Below are positions 56,061 through 63,716 of a DNA stretch of 64,000 nucleotides, in pieces. Positions within the stretch are counted from its first letter, which is position 1, and every line of letters starts with the position of its first letter. The stretch covers positions 558,001 to 622,000 of the forward strand of contig NZ_VWWP01000003.1 in NCBI RefSeq assembly GCF_011752975.1, written 5' to 3'. The notes beneath the pieces were generated by a model. The model searched no databases. It worked only from the letters and a program-made list of their open reading frames with translations, and was not told the origin of the DNA. This stretch comes from Chryseobacterium sp. Tr-659. GTDB lineage: Bacteria; Bacteroidota; Bacteroidia; Flavobacteriales; Weeksellaceae. Position numbers and translations under genes: made by a program.

Positions 56061-56570
56061 ATGAAAAAGATATTATTGACGTTTTTGATTATTTACGGCT
56101 TTGGTCTGAATGCCCAAAGGACAGATTATGACTGGAAAAAAATGGATCCTAAACAAAGGAAAGAGGTCATTAATAATCTTTCTCCCGAAGAAAGAAAAGA
56201 GCTGCTTAAAAAATTCAGGGATAATATGATCATGGATAACCTGAATGTTGATCCCAATGATAAAGCAGAATTTACTCAGCTTTATAATGAATACATTGAA
56301 AGCCAAAAGCAGATTAAAAAGCAGTTTGACCCCAATTATGATCCTGAAACCCTAACAGATGAGGAAGCAAAAGCAAAATTACAGCAAAGCTTTGAAGTAG
56401 GGCAGAAGCTATTGGATAACAGAAAAAAATATGCAGATAAAATGCAACAAGTCATTCCCTGCCAGAAAGTGCTGAAGCTATTTCAGTCTGAAAGTATGAT
56501 GAGAGATAAAATGAACGAAAGAAAAACTCACGGACATAATAATACTTCGGGACCTAAGCAGAACCCATAA
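56061..56570 (+). CDS. Periplasmic helical protein, CpxP/Spy-like
   Basis: The 169-residue protein has a signal peptide (MKKILLTFLIIYGFGLNAQ) and a charged all-helical mature part. Short repeats such as LSPEERKELLKKFRDNMIMDNLNVDPNDKAEFTQLYNEY resemble the LTxxQ/CpxP group of periplasmic stress sensors and chaperones. A C-terminal His/Asn stretch follows. It lies 7 bases after the anti-sigma-like gene and is surely cotranscribed. The function is inferred from context. Confidence 0.75.
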   Translation: MKKILLTFLIIYGFGLNAQRTDYDWKKMDPKQRKEVINNLSPEERKELLKKFRDNMIMDNLNVDPNDKAEFTQLYNEYIESQKQIKKQFDPNYDPETLTDEEAKAKLQQSFEVGQKLLDNRKKYADKMQQVIPCQKVLKLFQSESMMRDKMNERKTHGHNNTSGPKQNP

Positions 56571-56592
56571 TAGTTTATTTTTTTAATGTTGG

Positions 56593-56632
56593 ACGGCTCT
56601 TACAGATCTTTCTGTGAGAGCCGTTTAATTTT
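56593..56632 (+). terminator. Terminator of the ECF sigma operon
   Basis: A 14-bp stem (ACGGCTCTTACAGA with its partner at 56611-56624, one G-T pair) and a 4-base loop is followed by a modest T-run. Confidence 0.8.
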
Positions 56633-56779
56633 GCTGGAATGTCTTTTTGTTAAAGTTCAGTGATATACTCAACCCTATGAATTCTTATCAGGCATGGAGG
56701 GAAATAGGGGATTTTTACCGGAATTTTAAATAAATTGATACATTAAGATAATGAAAGACAATAATCTCTCGCTTTTTTT

Positions 56780-56787
56780 TATCTTTG
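56780..56787 (+). promoter_or_regulatory. -7 box of lepA
   Basis: TATCTTTG, a perfect TAnnTTTG, lies 19 bases before the lepA ATG. No TTTG at the -33 distance. Confidence 0.45.
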
Positions 56788-56806
56788 CAAATTACAAGAT
56801 TCTTAA

Positions 56807-58603
56807 ATGAAAAACATACGAAATTTTTGCATAATCGCTCATATCGACCACGGTAAAAGTACCCTGGCAGACCGTCTTCTGGAGTACACCAATACTGTTA
56901 CCCAGAGAGAATTACAGTCTCAGACGCTTGATGATATGGATTTGGAGAAAGAACGTGGAATTACGATTAAATCCCACGCCATCCAAATGGATTATGAGTA
57001 TAAAGGAGAAAAATATATTTTAAACCTGATTGATACACCGGGACACGTAGACTTTTCTTACGAAGTTTCCCGTTCCATTGCTGCCTGTGAAGGAGCTCTT
57101 CTTATTGTAGATGCAGCTCAGAGTATTCAGGCACAAACCATCAGCAACCTTTATCTTGCCCTAGAGAATGATTTAACGATCATTCCTATCCTTAATAAAA
57201 TAGACCTTCCTTCAGCTAATCCTGAAGAGGTAACAGATGAGATCATGAATCTTATCGGATGTGAATATGAAGATGTATTAAGGGTTTCAGGAAAAACAGG
57301 AGAAGGAGTTCATAACCTTTTAGAGCAGATCGTTGAAAGAATTCCTGCTCCGGTTGGAAATCCTGAAGGGCCGCTTCAAGCTTTGATTTTTGACTCTGTT
57401 TACAACCCGTTCAGAGGTATTGAAGCTTACTTTAAAGTAGTGAACGGAAGCATCACTAAAAACGAAAAGATTAAATTCTTTGCAACAGGGAAAGAATATG
57501 GAGCTGATGAGGTAGGAACACTGAAACTGAAGCAGGTTCCGAAAAAAACAATCCACTGTGGAGATGTAGGATATCTGGTTTCCGGGATTAAAGATGCCCG
57601 TGAAGTGAAAGTAGGAGATACCATTACTTCTTTTGAAAAACCTGCCGATGGACCTATTGACGGATTTGAAGAAGTAAAACCAATGGTATTTGCGGGAATC
57701 TACCCAATTGATTCAGAAGATTTTGAAGAATTAAGATTCTCTCTTGAAAAATTAAGACTGAATGACGCTTCTCTGGTTTTCGAGCCGGAAAGTTCTGCCG
57801 CTCTTGGTTTCGGTTTCCGTTGTGGATTCTTAGGAATGCTTCACATGGAAATTGTTCAGGAACGTCTTGACAGAGAGTTTAATATGAACGTGATCACAAC
57901 GGTACCAAACGTTTCTTATTTTGGATATACTAAAAAAGAACCTGAAGTTCCGATTTTGATCAACAACCCATCTGAAATGATGGATCCTTCTACAATGGAT
58001 AGAGTGGAAGAACCTTTCATTAAAGCTTCTATTATTACAAAATCTGATTTCGTAGGTGCTGTAATGACTTTATGTATCGAAAAGAGAGGAGAAATTGTGA
58101 ATCAAAGTTACCTGACATCAGAAAGAGTAGAGCTGATTTTCAATATGCCTCTTGCTGAGGTTGTATTCGACTTCTATGACAGACTAAAATCGATTTCCAA
58201 AGGATATGCTTCATTCGATTATCACCCGATAGGATTCAGAGCTTCCAAGCTTGTAAAAATGGATATCCTGATCAATGGTGATATGGTAGATGCATTATCT
58301 TCACTGATTCACGATTCTAATGCTTATTATATTGGTAAAAGGATGTGTGAGAAGCTTCGTGAGCTGATTCCGAGACAGCAGTTTGATATCGCTGTTCAGG
58401 CAGCGTTAGGAACGAAAGTAATTGCCAGAGAAACAATTAAAGCCTTAAGAAAAGATGTAACAGCAAAATGTTACGGAGGAGATATTTCCAGAAAACGTAA
58501 ACTATTGGAAAAGCAGAAAGAAGGTAAGAAAAAGATGAAACAGATTGGAAGGGTAGAAGTACCGCAATCTGCATTCATGGCAGTATTAAAGCTTAATGAC
58601 TAA
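56807..58603 (+). CDS. lepA: Elongation factor 4 (LepA)
   Basis: A ribosome-bound GTPase that affects initiation and stalled elongation. The 598-residue protein has G1 [20 protein letters not shown]2 [11 protein letters not shown]3 [14 protein letters not shown] and G4 NKIDLP. Domain II, EF-G-like domains III and V, and the LepA-specific C-terminal domain follow, ending [29 protein letters not shown]. The length is standard. It stands alone with its own terminator. Confidence 0.97.
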   Translation: MKNIRNFCIIAHIDHGKSTLADRLLEYTNTVTQRELQSQTLDDMDLEKERGITIKSHAIQMDYEYKGEKYILNLIDTPGHVDFSYEVSRSIAACEGALLIVDAAQSIQAQTISNLYLALENDLTIIPILNKIDLPSANPEEVTDEIMNLIGCEYEDVLRVSGKTGEGVHNLLEQIVERIPAPVGNPEGPLQALIFDSVYNPFRGIEAYFKVVNGSITKNEKIKFFATGKEYGADEVGTLKLKQVPKKTIHCGDVGYLVSGIKDAREVKVGDTITSFEKPADGPIDGFEEVKPMVFAGIYPIDSEDFEELRFSLEKLRLNDASLVFEPESSAALGFGFRCGFLGMLHMEIVQERLDREFNMNVITTVPNVSYFGYTKKEPEVPILINNPSEMMDPSTMDRVEEPFIKASIITKSDFVGAVMTLCIEKRGEIVNQSYLTSERVELIFNMPLAEVVFDFYDRLKSISKGYASFDYHPIGFRASKLVKMDILINGDMVDALSSLIHDSNAYYIGKRMCEKLRELIPRQQFDIAVQAALGTKVIARETIKALRKDVTAKCYGGDISRKRKLLEKQKEGKKKMKQIGRVEVPQSAFMAVLKLND

Positions 58604-58620
58604 CATAAGTTTATAGATAT

Positions 58621-58650
58621 AGAGACCGGTAATTTTACCGGTCTTTTTTA
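58621..58650 (+). terminator. Rho-independent terminator of lepA
   Basis: A 9-bp stem AGACCGGTA/TACCGGTCT with a 4-base loop is followed by a seven-T run. Confidence 0.9.
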
Positions 58651-58767
58651 TATTATTATTTAGTGGTTTTGGCATTTATTTTCCTCAAAGCCGCTTTGGA
58701 TTTAACATAATATTTATTTGAAATAAACTACATTTCTTTATATTATATTTACGCCAAATTAATTTCC

Positions 58768-59223
58768 ATGAAAAAATTCTATTTGCTGGCAAGCTTTTTA
58801 GCATCTGCCACATTCTATTCCCAAACTACATTGGGAGGATTAAATTCTGGAGGAGTATCTAATGAGAATCTCATGCATACGGTAGGAGAGATTTATGTAA
58901 TCCCCACTGAGCCTGATGCTCAGAATTCGGGAACGATAGGGATGCTCTATCAGACTGTTTTAAATGTTCTGGGTATTCATGAAGTGATTTCTGATCAGGA
59001 AAAAATAAGTGTTTTTCCAAACCCAACGGCAGATTATATCACAATTAAAGTGTCCTCCAAAATAAAACCAAAGACAGTTTCCATTTACGATTTATCCGGA
59101 AAGTTGGTTTCCCAACAAGAAATTAAAGGAGACCATATAGATTTGACATCTCTGATAAAAGGTGTTTATCTGCTTACTTTCAAAAATTCAGAACTAAAAC
59201 CTATAAAAGTCATTAAGAAATAA
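58768..59223 (+). CDS. Small secreted protein with T9SS type A sorting domain
   Basis: The 151-residue protein has a signal peptide (MKKFYLLASFLASATFYSQ), a short middle (TTLGGLNSGGVSNENLMHTVGEIYVIPT) and a sorting domain from about residue 80 (ISVFPNPTADYITIKV, VSIYDLSGKLVSQQEI, LIKGVYLLTFKNSE). The passenger is only about 55 residues, far smaller than usual T9SS cargo, so it may be an anchor or small adhesin. The next gene starts 10 bases on and encodes a repeat protein without a sorting domain, so they are likely cotranscribed. Confidence 0.82.
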   Translation: MKKFYLLASFLASATFYSQTTLGGLNSGGVSNENLMHTVGEIYVIPTEPDAQNSGTIGMLYQTVLNVLGIHEVISDQEKISVFPNPTADYITIKVSSKIKPKTVSIYDLSGKLVSQQEIKGDHIDLTSLIKGVYLLTFKNSELKPIKVIKK

Positions 59224-59233
59224 AATTATTACT

Positions 59234-60379
59234 ATGAAAAAACTATATACATTTTTATTAGCATTATCTACAGCCGTAGTTTTTGCACAGGTCCCACAGG
59301 CTTTCGCATATCAGGCTATTGCTTTTAATTCATCCGGAAATCCTGTAGTAAATGGAAACGTATCATTGAGAATCAGTATTTTAAATAATTCAGCTAACGG
59401 AATTAACCTTTATACTGAAACGCATTCTAAGACAACAAATTCTAAAGGATTGGTCAATTTAAATATTGGAGGAGGAACTCCTGTTTCCGGATCATTTTCC
59501 GGGATTAACTGGACAGTGAACCCTAAATTCATTAAAGTGGAAATGGATCCTGCAGGAGGAAGCAATTATATTAATGTAGGAACGAACCAGCTCACGAGCG
59601 TTCCTTATGCTATGGTAGCAAAGAAAATTGATGTTTCGTCTCCGGATTCATCTATTGGGGATGATCTTATTGAAAATAAGAGCAGTAATTACTATTTCCT
59701 GGATAAATTTGATCATAAAGTATATACGCTCAATTCTAAAACGGGAATATGGTCTTCACAGGGATACAGCGCAGGATATTATAATAACAATGCTGCGCCG
59801 GATGTAAATGCTGTTAACGGGAATGTGTCATTCCTTGATAAATATGATCGTAAAGTGTATGTATTTAATTCCAAAACAGGAAACTGGTCTTCTCAATTAT
59901 ATAATATAGGATATTACAACAATAATATTATTCCTGCATTAATTACGTTATCGAATGGAAATATAATGTTTACAGACAAGTATGATCGTAAAGTGTATGT
60001 GTTCAATTATGTAAGCGGTTCCTGGCTTGGACAGGAATTTAATGTAGCTTATTATAATAACAATATGACGGTACCTGAGGTAATTTCTTCAGGAAGTAAC
60101 TTTGCATTTATAGACAAATACGACTCTAAAGTTAATGTTTTCAATGCTAAGACTATGGAATGGAAATCGCAGACCTATAATATCACCTATCATAATAATA
60201 ATTACAGCACTCCTGAAGTAACGGTTTCAAATGGGAACTTCCTGTTTACGGATAAATATGATCATAAAGTATATGTTTTCAATTCCAAAACAGGGAACTG
60301 GACTTCTCAGGAATTCAATGTAGGATATTTCAACAATAACTACAGTACACCTACAACTTTGGTTACAGAAACAAACTAA
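59234..60379 (+). CDS. Secreted protein with five propeller-like repeats
   Basis: The 381-residue protein has a signal peptide (1-19). A domain common in Bacteroidota surface proteins spans about 20-130 (VPQAFAYQAIAFNSSGNPVVNG; GSNYINVGTNQLTSVPYAMVA). Five repeats of 45-46 residues follow, starting at D157, D202, D248, D294 and D340: (L/T/I)DKYDxKVYVFNSKTGNWxSQ then YNxGYYNNN. The repeats suggest a five-bladed beta-propeller. There is no T9SS sorting domain, so how it is surface-localised is unclear. The partner gene upstream does carry one. Confidence 0.8.
   Translation: MKKLYTFLLALSTAVVFAQVPQAFAYQAIAFNSSGNPVVNGNVSLRISILNNSANGINLYTETHSKTTNSKGLVNLNIGGGTPVSGSFSGINWTVNPKFIKVEMDPAGGSNYINVGTNQLTSVPYAMVAKKIDVSSPDSSIGDDLIENKSSNYYFLDKFDHKVYTLNSKTGIWSSQGYSAGYYNNNAAPDVNAVNGNVSFLDKYDRKVYVFNSKTGNWSSQLYNIGYYNNNIIPALITLSNGNIMFTDKYDRKVYVFNYVSGSWLGQEFNVAYYNNNMTVPEVISSGSNFAFIDKYDSKVNVFNAKTMEWKSQTYNITYHNNNYSTPEVTVSNGNFLFTDKYDHKVYVFNSKTGNWTSQEFNVGYFNNNYSTPTTLVTETN
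59687..60376 (+). repeat. Five tandem 138-bp coding repeats
   Basis: Five units of about 138 bases (45-46 codons) encode the propeller-like repeats. The best conserved stretches are gataaatatgatcgtaaagt-like and aattccaaaacaggaaactgg-like. Confidence 0.75.
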
Positions 60380-60382
60380 GCT

Positions 60383-60412
60383 AAAAACCGCTTCGGATGA
60401 AGCGGTTTTTTT
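60383..60412. terminator. Bidirectional terminator between the repeat protein and the DUF1579 gene
   Basis: An 11-bp stem AAAACCGCTTC/GAAGCGGTTTT with loop GGAT is flanked by A and T runs; both convergent genes end beside it. Confidence 0.92.
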
Positions 60413-60414
60413 GT

Positions 60415-61059
60415 TTATTTCTTACGGGTGAATTTTATTTCCATCGTTTTATACTCTTTTCCGGTTTTGGAATCAGGGCCGTACATTTCCAATTTTTGAG
60501 TATTGTCATCAATAAAAGTGAAAACTTCCCTGAAATCACAATCTTGCCCCGGTCTTGAAGGATCAGTCATTTTTCCCTTAAATTCAACTGATTTTGTTGA
60601 AGAGTTCCAATCTCCTTCACCATGCATCATTCCGGTTCCCATATTATCAATCCATGTGCTTACAAATTTTTTCTTTGCATTATCATAGCCTACAATACTC
60701 ATTCCTTCAAAAGGCATACCCATAAAATTTCCCTTGTGGTTACTGATCTGATAACGTCCGTCATAGACCATTTTATTGGTAGCTTCAGATTTACTGGCCA
60801 TAGGCTTTCCTCCGTTTTCCATCCACATTGTGGTTTCACCGGTCCAGGTTCCGTCTGATTTTGCCAGCATTTTATGCATTTCACCAGGAGTGGCATATTC
60901 CATCCAGGCTTTGTTCGCTGCAGCAGAATCTACAGGTTTCCATTCGGATTTTGCTGTGGCAGAATCTGCTTTATCAGAGTTATTGGCAGCCGTTGTCTTA
61001 TTTTTCTCACAAGCTGTAAATAAAAATGTAAGTGAAAGAGTTACGAGTAAATTTTTCAT
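60415..61059 (-). CDS. DUF1579 domain-containing lipoprotein
   Basis: The 214-residue protein has a lipoprotein signal with lipobox LFTAC (C17) and a short Lys/Ala/Asp-rich linker. A DUF1579 domain follows (about 65-210: SDGTWTGETTMWMENGGKP, GRYQISNHKGNFMGMPFEGMSIVGYDNAKKKFVSTWIDNMGTG, FREVFTFIDDNTQKLEMYG). The fold is a calycin-like barrel of unknown role. It has its own convergent terminator. Confidence 0.88.
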   Translation of the reverse strand: MKNLLVTLSLTFLFTACEKNKTTAANNSDKADSATAKSEWKPVDSAAANKAWMEYATPGEMHKMLAKSDGTWTGETTMWMENGGKPMASKSEATNKMVYDGRYQISNHKGNFMGMPFEGMSIVGYDNAKKKFVSTWIDNMGTGMMHGEGDWNSSTKSVEFKGKMTDPSRPGQDCDFREVFTFIDDNTQKLEMYGPDSKTGKEYKTMEIKFTRKK

Positions 61060-61151
61060 AATTATTTAATTTTAAGTTGGTTATAATAATAACTTAAAGG
61101 TATGAACTTTTATTATGATCAAAATAATTTTTTATTGTTTTGATTAAATCG

Positions 61152-61173
61152 TAACTTTGTGTATTCGTAACGC
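61152..61173 (+). promoter_or_regulatory. Promoter -7 box and NUDIX-regulator operator 1
   Basis: TAACTTTG (61152-61159) is a perfect -7 box. Its last G is the first base of the 15-bp operator core GTGT-N7-ACGC (61159-61173), flanked TTT/AAA. The same register is seen at 62154. Confidence 0.65.
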
Positions 61174-61183
61174 AAATCAATTT

Positions 61184-61879
61184 ATGGAGTCTCCAAAGAA
61201 ATTACAGGATATAAAAGTGGCTGTGGATGCCGTTATTTTTGGATATTTTGACAAAAAAGATCTTCAGATCCTTCTCATTAAAAGAAATATAGAACCTTTT
61301 AAAGGAGGGTGGGCTCTTCCCGGAGGTCTTGTTCTGGATGATGAAAACCTTGATGATGCAGTAAAAAGAGAGCTGTATGAAGAAGCAGGCATAAAGCCCG
61401 ATTTTTTAGAACAACTTTATACATTTGGTAAGATAGGCAGAGATCCTAGAAATAGAGTGGTTTCTGTGGCTTATCTGGGGCTTGTGAACCCTTCCTATCA
61501 TGAATTGTTTGCAGATTCTGATGCAGATGATGCCCAATGGTTCAGTGTTAATAAGCTTCCATCGGTAGCGTTCGACCATCAGTCGATTATTGATATGGCC
61601 TTGAAAAGACTTCGTACAAAAATTCAATATCAGCCGATTGGTTTCAATCTTCTTAATGAAGAATTCCCTTTTTCAGATCTTGAAAACCTTTATAAAACAA
61701 TTGTGGGGCAGGAAATAGACCGCAGAAACTTCCGCAAAAAAATAATGAGCTACGGATTACTCAATGAAACCAATAATGTTAAAAAGGAAGGTAGCGGAAG
61801 ACCAGGAAAACTATTTACGTTCAATCAGGAGAAATATAAAGAACTGGAAGAACAGGGATTCTATTTTGAAATTAAATAG
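61184..61879 (+). CDS. NUDIX-domain transcriptional regulator / hydrolase with winged helix (NrtR-like)
   Basis: The 231-residue protein has an N-terminal NUDIX fold (about 10-145), then a winged helix (about 150-230: LYKTIVGQEIDRRNFRKKIMSYGLLNE, GSGRPGKLFTF). The NUDIX box is complete (G-x5-E-x7-REL-x-EEAGI in GLVLDDENLDDAVKRELYEE and AGI), so catalysis remains possible, unlike in degenerate regulators. NrtR-type proteins of this plan sense ADP-ribose and repress NAD genes; AraR-type sense sugars. The ATG at 61184 is chosen; the longer frame starts upstream within operator 1. Four similar palindromes lie at its own and downstream promoters. Confidence 0.85.
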   Translation: MESPKKLQDIKVAVDAVIFGYFDKKDLQILLIKRNIEPFKGGWALPGGLVLDDENLDDAVKRELYEEAGIKPDFLEQLYTFGKIGRDPRNRVVSVAYLGLVNPSYHELFADSDADDAQWFSVNKLPSVAFDHQSIIDMALKRLRTKIQYQPIGFNLLNEEFPFSDLENLYKTIVGQEIDRRNFRKKIMSYGLLNETNNVKKEGSGRPGKLFTFNQEKYKELEEQGFYFEIK

Positions 61880-61977
61880 TTGGTTTCACATACAGGTTTC
61901 ATTAATATTTTGGGGCTAATATTCACAAATAGATAAGATCAAGAAAGAATCACATTTTTGAAATTAATTCAATAGTT

Positions 61978-61999
61978 ACGGGCTAATGCCCGTTTTTTT
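61978..61999 (+). terminator. Rho-independent terminator of the NUDIX gene
   Basis: A 6-bp stem ACGGGC/GCCCGT with loop TAAT is followed by seven T's, 98 bases after the stop. Confidence 0.85.
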
Positions 62000-62106
62000 A
62001 TTGGCTTTAGTCTAAGGTCATTATAGAATTGCATCATGTTTAATAACATTTTATGTTTATTGAATTCAAATTTTTATCATTGAAAATCAGTGTATTATGT
62101 TTATTA

Positions 62107-62121
62107 GTGTAAAAATGACAC
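62107..62121 (+). promoter_or_regulatory. NUDIX-regulator operator 2
   Basis: GTGTAAAAATGACAC, a 4-7-4 palindrome flanked TTA/AAA, lies upstream of the -33 TTTG (62129-62132) of the NADAR gene. Confidence 0.6.
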
Positions 62122-62128
62122 AAATAAA

Positions 62129-62175
62129 TTTGGTGGATAAAATGATATTGCTTTAAATTTGTGTAAAAATAACAC
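62129..62175 (+). promoter_or_regulatory. NADAR gene promoter with operator 3
   Basis: TTTG (62129) and TAAATTTG (62154-62161) are 21 bases apart. The final G of the -7 box begins the operator GTGTAAAAATAACAC (62161-62175). The ATG follows 3 bases later, so a bound protein would block initiation. Confidence 0.65.
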
Positions 62176-62178
62176 AAT

Positions 62179-62721
62179 ATGAATTACACTTTACAATATA
62201 TGAAAGAAAGGTTTCAGAAAAAGGAGAAGATAAAATATCTTTTTTTCTGGGGCCACACTACAAAAGATGAGATTACTAAATCTTGCTTTAGTCAATGGTA
62301 TCCGGGGAGGCTTGAAGAAAATGGGATTGCTTATAAAACGGCTGAACACTATATGATGGCTGGAAAAGCAAGATTGTTTAATGATTCTGAAATGGAAGAG
62401 AAGATCTTACAATCAGCAACACCTAATCAGGCAAAAAGTATGGGTCGTAAAGTAAAAAACTTTGATCCTAAACTTTGGGATGAGCATAAATATGGGATCG
62501 TAAAGAAAGGAAATCTTTTAAAGTTTTCACAAAATCAGAAATTCAGAGACTTTTTGTTATCAACGGGTGAAAAAGTTCTGGTAGAAGCCAGTCCTTATGA
62601 TAAAATATGGGGAATCGGTATGCTGGAAACAGATGCAAGAGCTCACAATCCGTTGTTATGGAATGGTGAAAATCTTTTAGGATTTGCACTGATGGAAGTA
62701 AGAGATGAATTAAGAAGGTAA
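62179..62721 (+). CDS. NADAR-family protein (YbiA-like)
   Basis: The 180-residue protein matches the NADAR (NAD and ADP-ribose linked) family. It has FFWGHTTKDEITKSCFSQWYPG, the signature YKTAEHYMMAGKARLFND, ILQSATPNQAKSMGRKV, LKFSQNQKFRDFLLSTGEKVLVEASPYDKIWGIGM, and the end NLLGFALMEVRDEL. Members hydrolyse N-glycosidic bonds of riboflavin-pathway intermediates or ADP-ribosylated guanine in nucleic acids. Which applies here is not visible. The next gene lies 31 bases on. Two operators precede it. Confidence 0.92.
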   Translation: MNYTLQYMKERFQKKEKIKYLFFWGHTTKDEITKSCFSQWYPGRLEENGIAYKTAEHYMMAGKARLFNDSEMEEKILQSATPNQAKSMGRKVKNFDPKLWDEHKYGIVKKGNLLKFSQNQKFRDFLLSTGEKVLVEASPYDKIWGIGMLETDARAHNPLLWNGENLLGFALMEVRDELRR

Positions 62722-62752
62722 AAGCACAATAACCGGACACAAAATATTAATT

Positions 62753-63301
62753 ATGGAAAAAATAGAATTACACCCCCAGATATTTTTGATCAAAAATTTT
62801 CTCGCTGAAGAAGAATGTGATCAATATATAAAACTCTCACAGGAAAAAGATTTTGAAGAAGCAAAGATTACTGTATTTGGACAGCAGCAGATGAGTAAAG
62901 GGGTTAGAAACAATGACAGACTGATGATCTTTGATGAAACAATGGCTGAAGATCTGTTTAAAAAAGCAGCTGCATTTCTGCCTCAGGAACACAATGGTTA
63001 TAAGCTTCTTAATTTTAATGAAATGTTCAGAGTTTACAGATACACTTCCGGCCAGCAATTCAAAATGCACAGAGATGGAAGTTATATCAGAAATGAAAAA
63101 GAGAAAAGTCTTTATACATTTATGATCTATCTCAATGATGATTTTGAAGGTGGAGAAACAGAATTTGAAAACTTGTGTACTGTATCGCCAGAAAAAGGAA
63201 CAGCACTGATCTTTCATCATCCTTTAAGACATGAAGGAAAAACACTGATTAGCGGACTGAAATATGTATTGAGAACTGACGTAATGTTTTCCAGAGAATA
63301 A
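62753..63301 (+). CDS. 2-oxoglutarate/Fe(II)-dependent oxygenase (prolyl 4-hydroxylase-like)
   Basis: The 182-residue dioxygenase has a double-stranded beta helix. The iron triad is H-x-D in FKMHRDGSY and the distal His in LIFHHPLRHEGKTL, with the 2-oxoglutarate arginine or lysine in GLKYVLRTDVMFS. GGETEF is also typical. These enzymes hydroxylate proteins or nucleic-acid-linked substrates. It lies 31 bases after the NADAR gene with no operator between, so it should be in that operon. Confidence 0.9.
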   Translation: MEKIELHPQIFLIKNFLAEEECDQYIKLSQEKDFEEAKITVFGQQQMSKGVRNNDRLMIFDETMAEDLFKKAAAFLPQEHNGYKLLNFNEMFRVYRYTSGQQFKMHRDGSYIRNEKEKSLYTFMIYLNDDFEGGETEFENLCTVSPEKGTALIFHHPLRHEGKTLISGLKYVLRTDVMFSRE

Positions 63302-63345
63302 ATGATTCGTAAAAGAATCAGGAAAAGTCATGTACAGTCTAATTA

Positions 63346-63360
63346 GCGTAATAATAACAC
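63346..63360 (+). promoter_or_regulatory. NUDIX-regulator operator 4
   Basis: GCGTAATAATAACAC (4-7-4 palindrome, flanked ATTA/AAAT) lies 18 bases before the ATG of the coiled-coil gene. Its -7 box is not clear. Confidence 0.55.
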
Positions 63361-63378
63361 AAATAAAAATATTCGATC

Positions 63379-63714
63379 ATGGAAGATGAACTAAAACCCA
63401 GATTTATCAAATCATTGCAGAGAAATAATGATCAGATCAGAGAAGATCGTGCAAAAACGATTGGAGCAGATTCAGAATTGATTTACAAACGCAGAGTTGA
63501 AGATATCGAATTGAAAATCAAAAGACTTGAGAGAGAACAGGAAGGGCTTATTGATATCAGTCCTTTAGACAGGAATAGTCTCACGTTTGCGGACTTCAAT
63601 CCTGAAGCATTCGTTCAGAAAGACATGGAATTATCATTAACAATCAGAAATCTGAATATTCAGCTTGAAGTTACTAAAAAGAGATTTGAATATTTATTCG
63701 GAAAAACCTTATAG
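63379..63714 (+). CDS. Small coiled-coil protein of unknown function
   Basis: The 111-residue protein is mostly charged helix: DQIREDRAKTIGADSELIYKRRVEDIELKIKRLEREQEGL, then a loop, then MELSLTIRNLNIQLEVTKKRFEYLFG. No signal peptide or membrane segment. The VWA gene begins 2 bases after its stop, so the two proteins are probably made together and may bind each other. It has its own operator of the NUDIX regulator type. Confidence 0.7.
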   Translation: MEDELKPRFIKSLQRNNDQIREDRAKTIGADSELIYKRRVEDIELKIKRLEREQEGLIDISPLDRNSLTFADFNPEAFVQKDMELSLTIRNLNIQLEVTKKRFEYLFGKTL

Positions 63715-63716
63715 TC

